DNA from: Azotimanducus sp965199815
GTDB lineage: Bacteria; Pseudomonadota; Gammaproteobacteria; Pseudomonadales; Azotimanducaceae
Assembly (NCBI GenBank): GCA_965199815.1
Contig: CBDATE010000033.1
Span: forward strand, 186,001 to 250,000
DNA length: 64,000 nucleotides
Reading direction: 5' to 3'
Both the position numbers and the translations under genes were made by a program. Below the pieces are notes generated by a model. It was not told the DNA's origin. It did not search any database and saw only the letters and a program-made list of their open reading frames with translations. Positions 38,580-47,100 of this stretch are shown here, piece by piece. The first letter of the stretch is position 1. Each line of letters opens with the position of its first letter.

Positions 38580-39179
38580 TTGAGCCAGCTTATTGAACAG
38601 TTGGTCGAGGCCATGCGCGTACTGCCGGGCGTTGGTGCCAAGGGTGCACAGCGCATGGTGTATCGGCTCCTTTCCCGCGAGCGTGAAGCCGGCAGGCGGC
38701 TCTCGTCCCTGCTGGAACGCACCATGCGCGAAGTGGGTGAGTGTGAGCAGTGCAGAACCTATTCGGAAACGCCTACCTGTTCGATCTGCGCCGATCCCCG
38801 GCGCGATGCCACCTCCCTGTGTATTGTCGAAACGCCAAGCGACATTCTGGCGATAGAGCGTTCGGGTGGGTTCAAGGGATGCTACTTTGTGCTGCATGGT
38901 CACTTGTCACCACTCGACCGGATTGGGCCGCAAGATCTGGCGATTCCGACGCTGATGGACAGGGTCTCACTCGGAGTCATCAGGGAAGTCATTCTCGCCA
39001 GCGGTTCGACAGCGGAAGGCGAGGCCACTGCCTGGTACATTGCACGCGCGCTTGGTGAAAGATGTCCTGAAATTCGCGTCAGTCGTATTGCTCAGGGGAT
39101 ACCCCTCGGAGGCGAGCTGGAGTATTCGGATGACGGCACCATTCAGCATGCGCTTCTGGGTCGGCGTAACATGGGTTGA
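38580..39179 (+). CDS. recR: recombination protein RecR
   Basis: Works with RecO and RecF to load RecA at gaps. The 199-residue protein has an N-terminal helix-hairpin-helix (MRVLPGVGAKGAQRMVYRLL), a C4 zinc finger (CEQC at residues about 57-60, CSIC at about 69-72), and a Toprim domain beginning LCIVETPSDILAIE. Start is TTG 25 bases after ybaB. The stop overlaps the start of rnd. Confidence 0.96.
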   Translation: MSQLIEQLVEAMRVLPGVGAKGAQRMVYRLLSREREAGRRLSSLLERTMREVGECEQCRTYSETPTCSICADPRRDATSLCIVETPSDILAIERSGGFKGCYFVLHGHLSPLDRIGPQDLAIPTLMDRVSLGVIREVILASGSTAEGEATAWYIARALGERCPEIRVSRIAQGIPLGGELEYSDDGTIQHALLGRRNMG

Positions 39180-40306
39180 TGCAAGCACGAAGCGAGAATC
39201 AACCGCACCAGTGGATAGATTGCGAGCAGGCGCTGGCAGAAGCCTGCGGGCATCTGGCGCAATCCGATCTCATGGGGCTCGATATAGAGTTCGTCAGGTC
39301 TGACACCTACTATCCACGCGCAGCGCTCTACCAACTCGCTTCCCGGTCGCGACTCTTTCTGATTGACCCGCTGGCGATTCACAACCTTGCACCGCTGACC
39401 GAGCTGCTCGTTTCGGAGCGCATCCTCAAGGTGGTGCATGGTGCCAGTGAAGACCTCGAGGTCATCAGAACGCATCTGCACGTAACGCCACGAAATCTGT
39501 TCGATACGCAGCTTGCGGCTTCGGTTGTGCATCTCGGCTGGAGTCTGGGCTATTCATCGTTGGTGAACACCCTTCTGCAAGTACAGCTCTCCAAGCAGGA
39601 ACAGTGCAGCGACTGGCTCGCACGGCCGCTGTCCGAAGCGCAAATTCGATACGCCCTGCAGGATGTCTCCTATCTTGTCCATCTCCATGAGGAACTTGAT
39701 GACAGGATGACGAAGATGCACAGACGCTCCTGGTTCGATGAGGAATTGCCCCAGTGGGTGCGTCGTGATGAAGTCTTGCCGGAATCTTCGTATCTCAGGA
39801 TCAGTGGTCTGCGCCGACTGCTGCCTCGACAGCGCGCAGTTTTGCGCGCGCTGTGCGCCTGGCGGGAAACCGAGGCGCAGCGGCAAGATCGGCCTCGCCA
39901 GTGGCTCGTGCGCGATGAGCATCTGCTCAGGATTGCCGCAAGAGATCGAATAGACAGCGCTTCCCTGCTGGAAGATGCGCCCAGGAAAACTGCTCAGCGA
40001 TATGGCCCGGCGCTGATCAGGGCGTTCGCGCGCGGCAAGTCGAGTGAGCTGCCACCAGACCTGGAACCGGCTCTGACAGGAGAGTCAAGGAGTCTGGTCA
40101 AGAGCATCCTGGCGGAGGTCGCACGGCTTGCGCCCGTGATCGGGGTACCACAGGAACTGCTTGGACGCAGGCGTGAAATCGAGCGCAGTGTGCGTGAATG
40201 GCGTGTCAATTCAGCACCTCCGAGGTATCTTGACGGGTGGCGCGCGCCGTTTCTGGTGCCTCTTTTCGAGCAGAAACTCGGTTCTCGTCGGGTCGATTCG
40301 ACGTGA
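39179..40306 (+). CDS. rnd: ribonuclease D
   Basis: 3'-5' exoribonuclease that trims tRNA precursors. The 375-residue protein has the DEDDy nuclease motifs: MGLDIEFVRSDTYYP (Exo I), KVVHGASEDLEVI (Exo II) and YALQDVSYLVHLHEEL with the Exo III tyrosine, followed by HRDC-type helical regions. ATG 39179 overlaps the recR stop. Downstream a small membrane gene overlaps its end. Confidence 0.95.
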   Translation: MQARSENQPHQWIDCEQALAEACGHLAQSDLMGLDIEFVRSDTYYPRAALYQLASRSRLFLIDPLAIHNLAPLTELLVSERILKVVHGASEDLEVIRTHLHVTPRNLFDTQLAASVVHLGWSLGYSSLVNTLLQVQLSKQEQCSDWLARPLSEAQIRYALQDVSYLVHLHEELDDRMTKMHRRSWFDEELPQWVRRDEVLPESSYLRISGLRRLLPRQRAVLRALCAWRETEAQRQDRPRQWLVRDEHLLRIAARDRIDSASLLEDAPRKTAQRYGPALIRAFARGKSSELPPDLEPALTGESRSLVKSILAEVARLAPVIGVPQELLGRRREIERSVREWRVNSAPPRYLDGWRAPFLVPLFEQKLGSRRVDST

Positions 40307-40677
40307 CTGCCTGGGGCTTGATTGCGCTCGGCGCATTGCTCTGGTGCCTGGTGGTCTGTTTCTGGCTGCGCCGGCAATTCTGGCTGCGCTGGTGGCTGGC
40401 GCTGCTCATCCCGGTCTGGTCCCTGTCACCGGCACCGGTCGAAGGGTCGCCTGACGATTACGCCCCGGCGATGATCGCGGTGTTTTATGAGTGGCTGATT
40501 GAGCCGGACGGGAACCCGGGAACGGCGATTGCCGTTCTGGTGATCAGCACACTGCTGCTCACTTGTCTGGTGACGGGCGCGTATTTTGCCCGCCTCCTTA
40601 CCTTCGGGCGGGGATTGAGTTGGCGGTGGCTGGCTGCACGAGTAAAATCTGTTGCGTTCAACCGCGGCAAGTCGTGA
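40303..40677 (+). CDS. small hypothetical membrane protein
   Basis: A 124-residue protein starting at GTG 40303 in a GTGA overlap with the rnd stop. Three hydrophobic segments are visible: AWGLIALGALLWCLVVCFWL, a basic-Trp rich RRQFWLRWWLALLIPVWSL, and GTAIAVLVISTLLLTCLVTG. No family recognised; a similar small membrane gene following rnd is plausible in related genomes but I cannot verify it. Confidence 0.7.
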   Translation: MTAWGLIALGALLWCLVVCFWLRRQFWLRWWLALLIPVWSLSPAPVEGSPDDYAPAMIAVFYEWLIEPDGNPGTAIAVLVISTLLLTCLVTGAYFARLLTFGRGLSWRWLAARVKSVAFNRGKS

Positions 40678-40702
40678 CCATGTGCGGGTGCCTTACACCA
40701 CC

Positions 40703-41413
40703 TTACACCAGGCCGCGGGCCTCGCGGATGGGCGGTGCGCCCGGGTGGTTCTCGAGCCATTCGAAGACAACGCTCACTGGCTCGACATCCGCGTACTTGA
40801 GCATCATATCGGCAAGATTCGCAAAGTGCGGAATCTCGTGCTTGTCCGCCACGCACTCCTCGGGCACGATGGTTCGATAGCCTGCGGACAGGGAATCGAC
40901 GGCTGATGCGCGTACGCATCCCGAGGTACTGCCACCGGTGAGAATCACTGTATCCACCTGATGCCAGACGAGCAGCGAAGCGACATGCGTCTCGTGAAAG
41001 ACGCTCGGCATGCGCTTGTTGATCAGCATGTCTTCATGCCAGTTGATGTTCAACCGAGGGTCGAAATCACTGTGCTCCGAGCCCACCTTGATGTTTTGCA
41101 GCGAATGTTCGGTGTTGGTGCGTGTACCCCACACACCGGCATCATCCGCGTTCTCCGTGAAGGCGACACAGGTCCAGATCACCGGCATCCGCTTTGCCCG
41201 CGCCAGCTCGGCCAGCCGGTTGATATGCCTGATCTGATTGGGGTCCGTCTCGTAAGCAGTCGGGAAGACATCTATATCCGTGTAGGCTCGTTGCAGATCG
41301 ATATTGATGAGGGCCGCCTTGTGACCAAATCCGAACCGGGCACGATTCGGGGCTGCCTTGATTTTGGCCCAGTACTCACGTGGGGTAAGTTTGGAATTTT
41401 CCATGTGTGGCAT
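40703..41413 (-). CDS. isochorismatase-family cysteine hydrolase
   Basis: A 236-residue hydrolase of the isochorismatase/N-carbamoylsarcosine amidase superfamily. The triad residues appear in LINIDLQRAYTD (Asp), the basic residue in FHETHVASLL-preceding LINKRMPSVF (Lys), and ILTGGSTSGCVRASAVDSLS (catalytic Cys after the cis-peptide). The substrate is unknown; an amidase such as a maleamate or carbamoylsarcosine hydrolase is likely. I start at ATG 41413, which has GGAGA 5 bases upstream; in-frame sequence extends to 41509 without good support. Confidence 0.88.
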   Translation of the reverse strand: MPHMENSKLTPREYWAKIKAAPNRARFGFGHKAALINIDLQRAYTDIDVFPTAYETDPNQIRHINRLAELARAKRMPVIWTCVAFTENADDAGVWGTRTNTEHSLQNIKVGSEHSDFDPRLNINWHEDMLINKRMPSVFHETHVASLLVWHQVDTVILTGGSTSGCVRASAVDSLSAGYRTIVPEECVADKHEIPHFANLADMMLKYADVEPVSVVFEWLENHPGAPPIREARGLV

Positions 41414-41562
41414 CAGGGTCTCCAGAATCCGTTGTACTCGCCCAGACAGATGCGAGACTACCAGAGCTTCGCCAGGTACGGATACTTCTGCAACAACATC
41501 CGGCCCCATATACCCCTCGACCGGGAAACCCCCGTCGAGTACCGTATCCTCCCTTTCCGCGC

Positions 41563-41594
41563 CCGCCCCTCGGTCTCATATCCGGCGAACGAGC
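41563..41594 (+). repeat. REP-like palindromic repeat (copy c)
   Basis: CTCGGTCTCATATCCGG core immediately before the left edge of the duplicated barrel block. A further hairpin, CTCGAC/GTCGAG with GGG/CCC inside, lies at 41516-41539. Both are in the 185-base stretch between the isochorismatase-like gene and the barrel fragment. Confidence 0.7.
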
Positions 41595-41598
41595 ACAC

Positions 41599-42214
41599 GG
41601 GAGTGCGTCATGACGACGGTGATGCCGAGCAAGGCCTCGGAGTGGAAGTCGGCGGCGGTCTGGCCTGGACGCTGCCCGCACTTGGGCTGACACTTGATGT
41701 GTCCGGTCGCACCCTGCTGACGCATGAGGATGCCGGGCAGCAGGCGCACGGGTTCTCGGCGGCGCTGGGTTTTGATCCGAGCGCGGCGAGTACGCGCGGC
41801 TTCACGCTGAACCTGCGTCAGGACATTGGCGGGCCGTCGAGTGGCGGGGTACAGGCGCTGTTCGCCTCGGAGCTTCCCGGCGTTGGCAGCACAGGCATGG
41901 ATGGTGGCTCAACAGGTGCGAGTGCTGGCACTCGCTGGACGCTGGAGACGGCCTACGGACTGGCGGCCTACGGCGACAAGTTCACGCTGAGTCCGACCTT
42001 TGGCCTGGCTGCTTCCGATACCTCGGTTGACTTTCATCTCGGCTGGCAACTGATGCCGGAGCTCAGTGAAGATGCGCTGAATCTCTCGCTGATATTCAAG
42101 GTCACGCGCCGCGAGCTGCTCAATGTGGGGACTGTCAACAGTATTGGCAGCATCGGTGCACCGGAACAGGGCCCCGAACACGGAGTACACATGGAGGTAA
42201 GCGCCCGCTGGTAG
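41599..42214 (+). pseudogene. truncated autotransporter beta-barrel fragment
   Basis: About 205 codons homologous to the C-terminal barrel of the 19.2-30.0 kb adhesin (GVRHDDGDAEQGLGVEVGGG through MEVSARW). The passenger, the signal peptide and the first barrel strands are missing, so it cannot make a secreted protein. The frame stays open upstream into unrelated sequence antisense to the isochorismatase-like gene, which is coincidental. Homology to copy 1 begins abruptly at 41599 just after a REP-like repeat, suggesting recombination there. Confidence 0.85.
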
Positions 42215-42262
42215 GCACAGCAGGTACGCCTTTCACCGCGGGTATCTTCCCTCCATTTCCAA

Positions 42263-42296
42263 GCTCGCCCCTCGGTCTCATATCCGGTGAACGAGC
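42263..42296 (+). repeat. REP-like palindromic repeat (copy d)
   Basis: Same core as copies a-c, between the barrel fragment and the second coiled-coil gene, in the position equivalent to copy a. Confidence 0.7.
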
Positions 42297-42331
42297 CCGT
42301 AGGCACTGCGAGAACTGATAGAATATCGCCC

Positions 42332-43153
42332 ATGAGTACAGCACTCGCATATGAACAGCAGCCCATGAGTACAACACTCGCACATGACACGCACGGCTTG
42401 GTGAAGTTACTGAGCGGAGGTGGCGATTTTACCGAAAGGCAGGCTGAGCTTCTCGTCGAGGGGCAAGTTCTTGCGTTCAGGAACAACACTGTCAATCTGG
42501 CCGCCAGGGAGAATCTGGCCTCCAAGGAGGATGTTGTATCTATCCGGCGAGATATAGCAGCGATTCAAGCGAATATCGAGGCCCTGCGACAGGAGACCAA
42601 GAAAGATATCGAGGCCCTGCGACAGGAGACCAAAAAAGATATCGAGGCCCTGCGACAGGAGACCAGGGAGGGCCTTGCGCGGCTTCAAGCGGACATTGAT
42701 GCCCTGCGGCAGGAGACTAGAGAGAGCATTGCGCGGCTTCAAGCGGAGATTGAGGCCCTGCGCCTGGAGACCAGAGAGAACATTGTGCGGCTTGAAGGGA
42801 GCATTGAAAACATGCGCCTGGAGACCAGCAAGGACATTGAAAGGCTGCGCGTTGAGACCAAAAAGGACATCGAAACCCTGCGCGTTGAGACCAAAAAGGA
42901 TATCGAAAACCTGCAACAGGAGACCAGGAAGGATATTGAAGCCATGCGCCTCGGGACCAGCAAGGACATCGAAAAGCTGCGCATGGAGGCCAGCGAGAAT
43001 GTTGTGCGGCTTGAAGGGAGCATCGAAAAGCTGCGCCTGGAGACCAAGTCGAAAGTTGAAGAAGCGAAAGTCAGCCTGCTGAAATGGATGTTCACAGCCA
43101 CATTCACATCCATGTTTGGATTCGCTGGATTGATCATCGCTGTATTGAATTGA
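42332..43153 (+). CDS. tail-anchored coiled-coil protein, paralogue of 30075-31058
   Basis: A 273-residue protein near-identical to the copy 1 product at both ends. It keeps the N-terminal GLVKLLSGGGDFTERQAELL domain, a shorter run of 11-residue repeats (KKDIEALRQET and RLEGSIENMRLET), and the C-terminal membrane helix ending LIIAVLN. As in copy 1, a TAGAAT precedes the ATG closely and the start codons are locally duplicated. Unlike the adjacent barrel fragment, this gene is intact. Confidence 0.78.
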   Translation: MSTALAYEQQPMSTTLAHDTHGLVKLLSGGGDFTERQAELLVEGQVLAFRNNTVNLAARENLASKEDVVSIRRDIAAIQANIEALRQETKKDIEALRQETKKDIEALRQETREGLARLQADIDALRQETRESIARLQAEIEALRLETRENIVRLEGSIENMRLETSKDIERLRVETKKDIETLRVETKKDIENLQQETRKDIEAMRLGTSKDIEKLRMEASENVVRLEGSIEKLRLETKSKVEEAKVSLLKWMFTATFTSMFGFAGLIIAVLN

Positions 43154-43373
43154 GGCTCCTGTGACATCCTGATTCGCACTCAAAGGTGTCAGTTGGGCCG
43201 TCGTTGCCTCACGTACCGGACAGGCTTTCTCCGAGCGCTATCCACTCCCCGCCAATCGCGCACAGAGCACGGCTTGGCAGTCGTGGTCGTGGTAGAGTCT
43301 CCCGCATGTCGTGTGCGAAAAAACCCCGCGAGAATCACACCGAACTTCAGCGAGTGTTCGTGAGCCGTTGATC

Positions 43374-43769
43374 GTGAACGAGCCGCTCAGATCCTGTGCT
43401 GGAACCTGCCACTGTGGCGCAGTGCGATTCGAGGTTGATGTGCCTGGCCGGGTCACCGTGCTTGATTGCAATTGCTCGGTGTGCGCTATCGTCGGTTTTC
43501 TGCATCTCATCGTGCCACTGGAGAGGTTCCGTCTGTTGGCTGGCGAGGAAATGCTGACCACCTACACGTTCAATTCAGGCATCGCGCGCCACACCTTCTG
43601 CAAGCGTTGCGGTGTCAAGCCCTTCTATGTGCCGAGGTCGCATCCCGAAGGCAAGAGCGTCAACCTGCGCTGCCTCGACCGCAGCGACTTCGATGAAGTG
43701 CAGATAGAAGCATTTGACGGGGCGAACTGGGAACAGAGCGTGGCTTCCGTACGCTCACGATTCACATGA
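43374..43769 (+). CDS. GFA/Mss4-like zinc protein
   Basis: A 131-residue member of the glutathione-dependent formaldehyde-activating (GFA) family. The zinc ligands are in GTCHCGAVRFEV, LDCNCSVC and HTFCKRCGVKPFY. Family members are often of unknown function and not true formaldehyde enzymes. GTG 43374 is used as start; an in-frame GTG at 43311 would add 21 residues. Its end overlaps the convergent deacetylase gene by 8 bases. The 220 bases upstream to the coiled-coil gene hold nothing I recognise. Confidence 0.86.
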   Translation: MNEPLRSCAGTCHCGAVRFEVDVPGRVTVLDCNCSVCAIVGFLHLIVPLERFRLLAGEEMLTTYTFNSGIARHTFCKRCGVKPFYVPRSHPEGKSVNLRCLDRSDFDEVQIEAFDGANWEQSVASVRSRFT

Positions 43770-44670
43770 GCCCCTGCACATGTAGCGACACTGATCTTGC
43801 CAGTGCGCCCAAGGCGTAGCCGCCTTCGAGCACCGATACGACCCTGCCGCCCGCATACTCCTCGGCTGCGTCCACGATGCATTCAGTGACCCAGCGGAAA
43901 TCGTCATCTTCAAGCGCCAGGTCTCCGAGCGGGTCTTCGCGATGTGCATCAAACCCGGCCGACACCAGAATGAGTTCCGGTTGATGCGCTTCCAGCGCCG
44001 GCAGCCAGTCGCGTTCAATTGCGGCGCGAAATCCCGAGCCGTCGGTGCCTGCGGCCAGGGGCGTATTCACGATGTTCGCTCGCTTCACGTGCTGGCGAGT
44101 GCCGGGGTAGTGAGGAAACTGGAAGCTCGAACACACCAGCACTTCGGGACGGTTGGCGAATATTTCCACAGTGCCGTTGCCGTGATGCACATCGAAATCG
44201 AGTACCGCGACGCGCTGCAACTCGTCAAGCGCGCGGTCGGCCCCCAGAGCAATGCTGTTGAACAGACAAAACCCCATGACTGCATCCGACTCGGCGTGGT
44301 GCCCCGGCGGGCGTACAGCGCAAAATGCGCGAGTGGCATGTCCCGCGAGCACACACTCCACGGCTTCACACACCGCCCCGACGGCAAGGCGAGCTGCATC
44401 AAGACTCCCCGGACTGATGAATGTGTCCTTCTCCACTCTGGAGAAGCCTTCCCGCGGGCTCGCGGCAGTGATGGATTGCACGTAGTGCGGTGCGTGTACG
44501 CGCAGCAGGGTGTCGTCGTCTGCCGGGCGTGGGTTCATTGTGCGAATGTCGTTGAGGATGCCCTCGCTGTCGAGCCGGTCGAGCACAGCCTTGATGCGAG
44601 CGGGGCTTTCCGGGTGACCGCGAGGGGTCCGGTGCTGCAGGCACTGTGGGTGGGTGAATAACGCAATCAT
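43762..44670 (-). CDS. histone deacetylase-family protein
   Basis: Zinc-dependent amidohydrolase of the acetoin utilisation/HDAC superfamily, 302 residues. It has HRTPRGHPESPARI near the N-terminus, AVRPPGHHAESDAVMGFCLF with the catalytic histidine pair, VLDFDVHHGNGT with the zinc-binding DxH, and ILVSAGFDAHREDPLG with the other aspartate. Likely cytosolic; substrates may be acetylated proteins or polyamines. Start at ATG 44670. Confidence 0.94.
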   Translation of the reverse strand: MIALFTHPQCLQHRTPRGHPESPARIKAVLDRLDSEGILNDIRTMNPRPADDDTLLRVHAPHYVQSITAASPREGFSRVEKDTFISPGSLDAARLAVGAVCEAVECVLAGHATRAFCAVRPPGHHAESDAVMGFCLFNSIALGADRALDELQRVAVLDFDVHHGNGTVEIFANRPEVLVCSSFQFPHYPGTRQHVKRANIVNTPLAAGTDGSGFRAAIERDWLPALEAHQPELILVSAGFDAHREDPLGDLALEDDDFRWVTECIVDAAEEYAGGRVVSVLEGGYALGALARSVSLHVQGLM

Positions 44671-44796
44671 GGAGACGCATCCTACGCCATCTATCTCCAC
44701 ACCCGTGCCCGCCGGGCACACAAATATGCCAAGGTAGTACACTGTTCACGCATACATGGTTCATGTGGGCATGAGGTCGCAGCGCGAATCAGGGAA

Positions 44797-45465
44797 ATGA
44801 AGCAGGTATGGATGGCTGCACTGGCGGTGTCTCTGTGTTGCCCGTGTATCGCCACGGCACAAACCTCGGTGACCGCGCAGGTCACCAAGGTGATTGACGG
44901 GGACACCTTCTCGGTGAAGGCTGAAATCTGGCCGGACATCACGTATTCGGGCAAGATTCGTGTGCTTGGTGTGGACACTCCGGAGTTGAACGGAAAGTGC
45001 AATCAGGAAAAGAAGCTGGCAATCGCTGCGCGTGATTTTGTCGAAAACCTGCTTGCTGATCGCACGGTCACGCTCACCGAGATGCAGGACGGTTTCTATT
45101 CTGGCCGCGTGTTGGCCCGTGTGCAGCTGGCAAGTGGCCAGAATCTGGCCAGCCTGTTGATCCGAAGGGGATACGGGCGCCCTTGGAAAAAAGGCGAGCG
45201 CATAAACTGGTGCGACAAGCGCATCGCTATTCCGCGTTCACGTCCATCCGCAGGGGACAACCCGAATGCGAAACCTGCGCCAACACGCAGACTGCGTTCC
45301 AGGCCCGCTACCGGGGAAGAGCTTCTCGAACGCTATGACGACAATGGCAATGGACGCATAAGCTGCGCCGAAGCGAGAGCTCACGGTATCGCACCGGTGC
45401 GCAGGCGGGATGCCATCTATCCCTACGTTATCGACCGCGACAAGAACGGTGTCGCTTGCGAGTAG
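44797..45465 (+). CDS. secreted thermonuclease-like nuclease with Excalibur domain
   Basis: A 222-residue protein with a signal peptide (AALAVSLCCPCIATA) predicted to be exported. Residues 25-145 form an SNase/OB-fold nuclease (VTKVIDGDTFSVKAE, IRVLGVDTPELNGKC, SLLIRRGYGRPW), with Arg, Asp and Glu of the active-site region in place. The C-terminal 45 residues form an EF-hand-like/Excalibur calcium motif (DDNGNGRISCAEARAHG, DRDKNGVACE). The fusion suggests a calcium-dependent extracytoplasmic nuclease. Confidence 0.9.
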   Translation: MKQVWMAALAVSLCCPCIATAQTSVTAQVTKVIDGDTFSVKAEIWPDITYSGKIRVLGVDTPELNGKCNQEKKLAIAARDFVENLLADRTVTLTEMQDGFYSGRVLARVQLASGQNLASLLIRRGYGRPWKKGERINWCDKRIAIPRSRPSAGDNPNAKPAPTRRLRSRPATGEELLERYDDNGNGRISCAEARAHGIAPVRRRDAIYPYVIDRDKNGVACE

Positions 45466-45480
45466 GGCAGGGCCCTATGT

Positions 45481-45495
45481 ATGTTCTGATCAAGG
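45481..45495 (+). repeat. fragment of dispersed repeat
   Basis: TATGTTCTGATCAAG, identical to the terminal part of the repeat at 19037 (plus strand) and the reverse of that at 57871. It lies in the gap between the nuclease and djlA. Confidence 0.45.
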
Positions 45496-45507
45496 TCGAT
45501 TGCCGGT

Positions 45508-46320
45508 TCATCCCGCCCGGGCTGCCCGGGCGCGTTTCACCACGTCATAGGCGTTCTGAATCTCCGCCGCGCGCCGGGTTGCTACCTCCATCATGTCCTC
45601 CGGCAAGCCCTTGGCGATCAGTTTGTCGGGGTGATGCTGGTTCATCAGTTTGCGGTAGGCGCGCTTGATCTGCTCGTCGTCATCCTCGGGCGACACGCCG
45701 AGGATGGCACAGGACTGTCGCAAATCGGCTTCGCCCATCGTCGCGCGTACGCTCCCATCCGCCTGTCCGTGCGCGCGCCGCGCGAAGGCGCTCACCATGG
45801 CTTCAATCTGGTGAAAGACCTGGTTCGGAATGCCGAGCGCGTGGGCGACCCTGAGCAGGATCTGCCGCTCGGACTCGCTGAATTCCCCGTCTGCCCAAAC
45901 CGCATGGAGTTGTATCTGCAAGAACATGATCTTGAGGTCTATGCGTCGCCCACAAGCCGCGTTGAATTCTCCGATAGCTGCATCGAGATCGAAGTCCGGT
46001 GCCTTGCCTTCACGAAACAGGTTGCGCGCTTCGGCCTGTCGTTGCGGGCTGAGCCGCATCTCGCGCATCACCATTGTGGCAGCTGCAATCTCGGATCGGG
46101 AGACCTGCCCGTCGGCCTTCGCCAAGTGCCCCATGACTGCGAAGGTGGTGCGGAAGAATACCTGTCGGGTGCGGGATGGGGATGCCGTTTGTGGACGATG
46201 CCCGGTGCGCTCCCTGAAGAGATCGAAGATGTGACCCAGAACGAACCCCACTCCCATGCCGATAAAGCCCCCGGAGAACAGCCCTATCAGGGTTCCCCAT
46301 AGCTTGCCGCTCATCCTCAT
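45508..46320 (-). CDS. djlA: DnaJ-like membrane co-chaperone DjlA
   Basis: Inner-membrane J-protein that stimulates DnaK. The 270-residue protein has a glycine-rich N-terminal membrane segment (GTLIGLFSGGFIGMGVGFVL), a TerB-like central helical domain (FAVMGHLAKADGQVSRSEI), and a C-terminal J domain with the HPD motif in MNQHHPDKLIAKGLP. All parts match E. coli DjlA in order and length. Confidence 0.94.
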   Translation of the reverse strand: MRMSGKLWGTLIGLFSGGFIGMGVGFVLGHIFDLFRERTGHRPQTASPSRTRQVFFRTTFAVMGHLAKADGQVSRSEIAAATMVMREMRLSPQRQAEARNLFREGKAPDFDLDAAIGEFNAACGRRIDLKIMFLQIQLHAVWADGEFSESERQILLRVAHALGIPNQVFHQIEAMVSAFARRAHGQADGSVRATMGEADLRQSCAILGVSPEDDDEQIKRAYRKLMNQHHPDKLIAKGLPEDMMEVATRRAAEIQNAYDVVKRARAARAG

Positions 46321-46338
46321 GTCAGCGGCACCGATGTG

Positions 46339-47100
46339 CTATTCGCTTGCACACTGAATTCCGATCTCGATCGTGCGTCGCACGATTCCTTGCAGCTCGG
46401 GTTCCATTGATGCCATCAGGGTGAGCAATACCTCGACATCCAGCGGCCCGTCGCCATGTCCGGCGGCCATGTTGACCACTGGACAGAGCACCGTGTACCT
46501 GAGTCCGAGCTGTCTCGCAAGCGCCGCTTCCGGCATGAGCGTCATCCCCACCAGATCGCAGCCGTCCCGCGCCATGCGTTCAATCTCGGCTGCGGTTTCA
46601 AACCTGGGGCCTTGCGTCACGCCATATACACCGACATCCGCATAACCGTCAGTGCCTCTGCTTTCCTGCACGGCGCGCACAAGCGCGGTGCGCAGCTCCT
46701 CATCGAAAGGCTGCGAAAAATCGAAGTGTCCGGTGTGTCGGCTCTCTGTCTCGGCGAAACTCTGCGCGCGTCCGTGCGTGTAGTCGATGAGCTGATCCGG
46801 TATCACGAGGTCGCCCGGAGCGAGCGTACGATTGATCGCCCCCACGCAACTGAGCGCGAGAATCGCCTCGGCACCCTGTTGGCGCATCTTCCAGAGATTT
46901 GCGCGGTAGTTCACCTGATGGGGTGCCAGAGTGCGCGGCAGGCCATGACGCGGCATGAACAGCACCGAACACCCTGCGATCTGGCCATTGGAAATCGGCC
47001 CGGATGCCGCTCCCCAGGGAGTCTCCGTATCAATCTCACTGGCGGCCAGCTCCGCGGGCGTGACCAGCCCGCTACCGCCCATGATGCCAAGCGTTTTCAT
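46339..47100 (-). CDS. S-methyl-5'-thioinosine / purine nucleoside phosphorylase
   Basis: Phosphorolytic enzyme of the PNP/MTAP family, 253 residues. It has LGIMGGSGLV (phosphate loop), FMPRHGLPRTLAPHQVNYRA, and YGVTQGPRFETAAEIERMAR, DLVGMTLMPEAALARQLGL at the nucleoside site. The Pseudomonas homologue uses S-methyl-5'-thioinosine; here substrate choice is inferred from resemblance. Its ATG overlaps the hpt stop by 4 bases, a purine salvage pair. Confidence 0.88.
   Translation of the reverse strand: MKTLGIMGGSGLVTPAELAASEIDTETPWGAASGPISNGQIAGCSVLFMPRHGLPRTLAPHQVNYRANLWKMRQQGAEAILALSCVGAINRTLAPGDLVIPDQLIDYTHGRAQSFAETESRHTGHFDFSQPFDEELRTALVRAVQESRGTDGYADVGVYGVTQGPRFETAAEIERMARDGCDLVGMTLMPEAALARQLGLRYTVLCPVVNMAAGHGDGPLDVEVLLTLMASMEPELQGIVRRTIEIGIQCASE

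Larger units (their letters stand above)
41599..43177 (+). repeat. copy 2 of the barrel-plus-coiled-coil duplicated block
   Basis: Matches 29337-31102 from the barrel fragment through the REP-like repeat and coiled-coil gene to a shared GATTCGC end. It is 187 bases shorter, mostly from fewer coiled-coil repeats. Confidence 0.88.

Noticed and set aside
40961..42214. 417-codon open frame joining unrelated sequence to the barrel fragment
   Set aside because: Its first half is antisense to the isochorismatase-like gene and has no protein-like features. Only the barrel part has homology, so I treat it as a pseudogene fragment.
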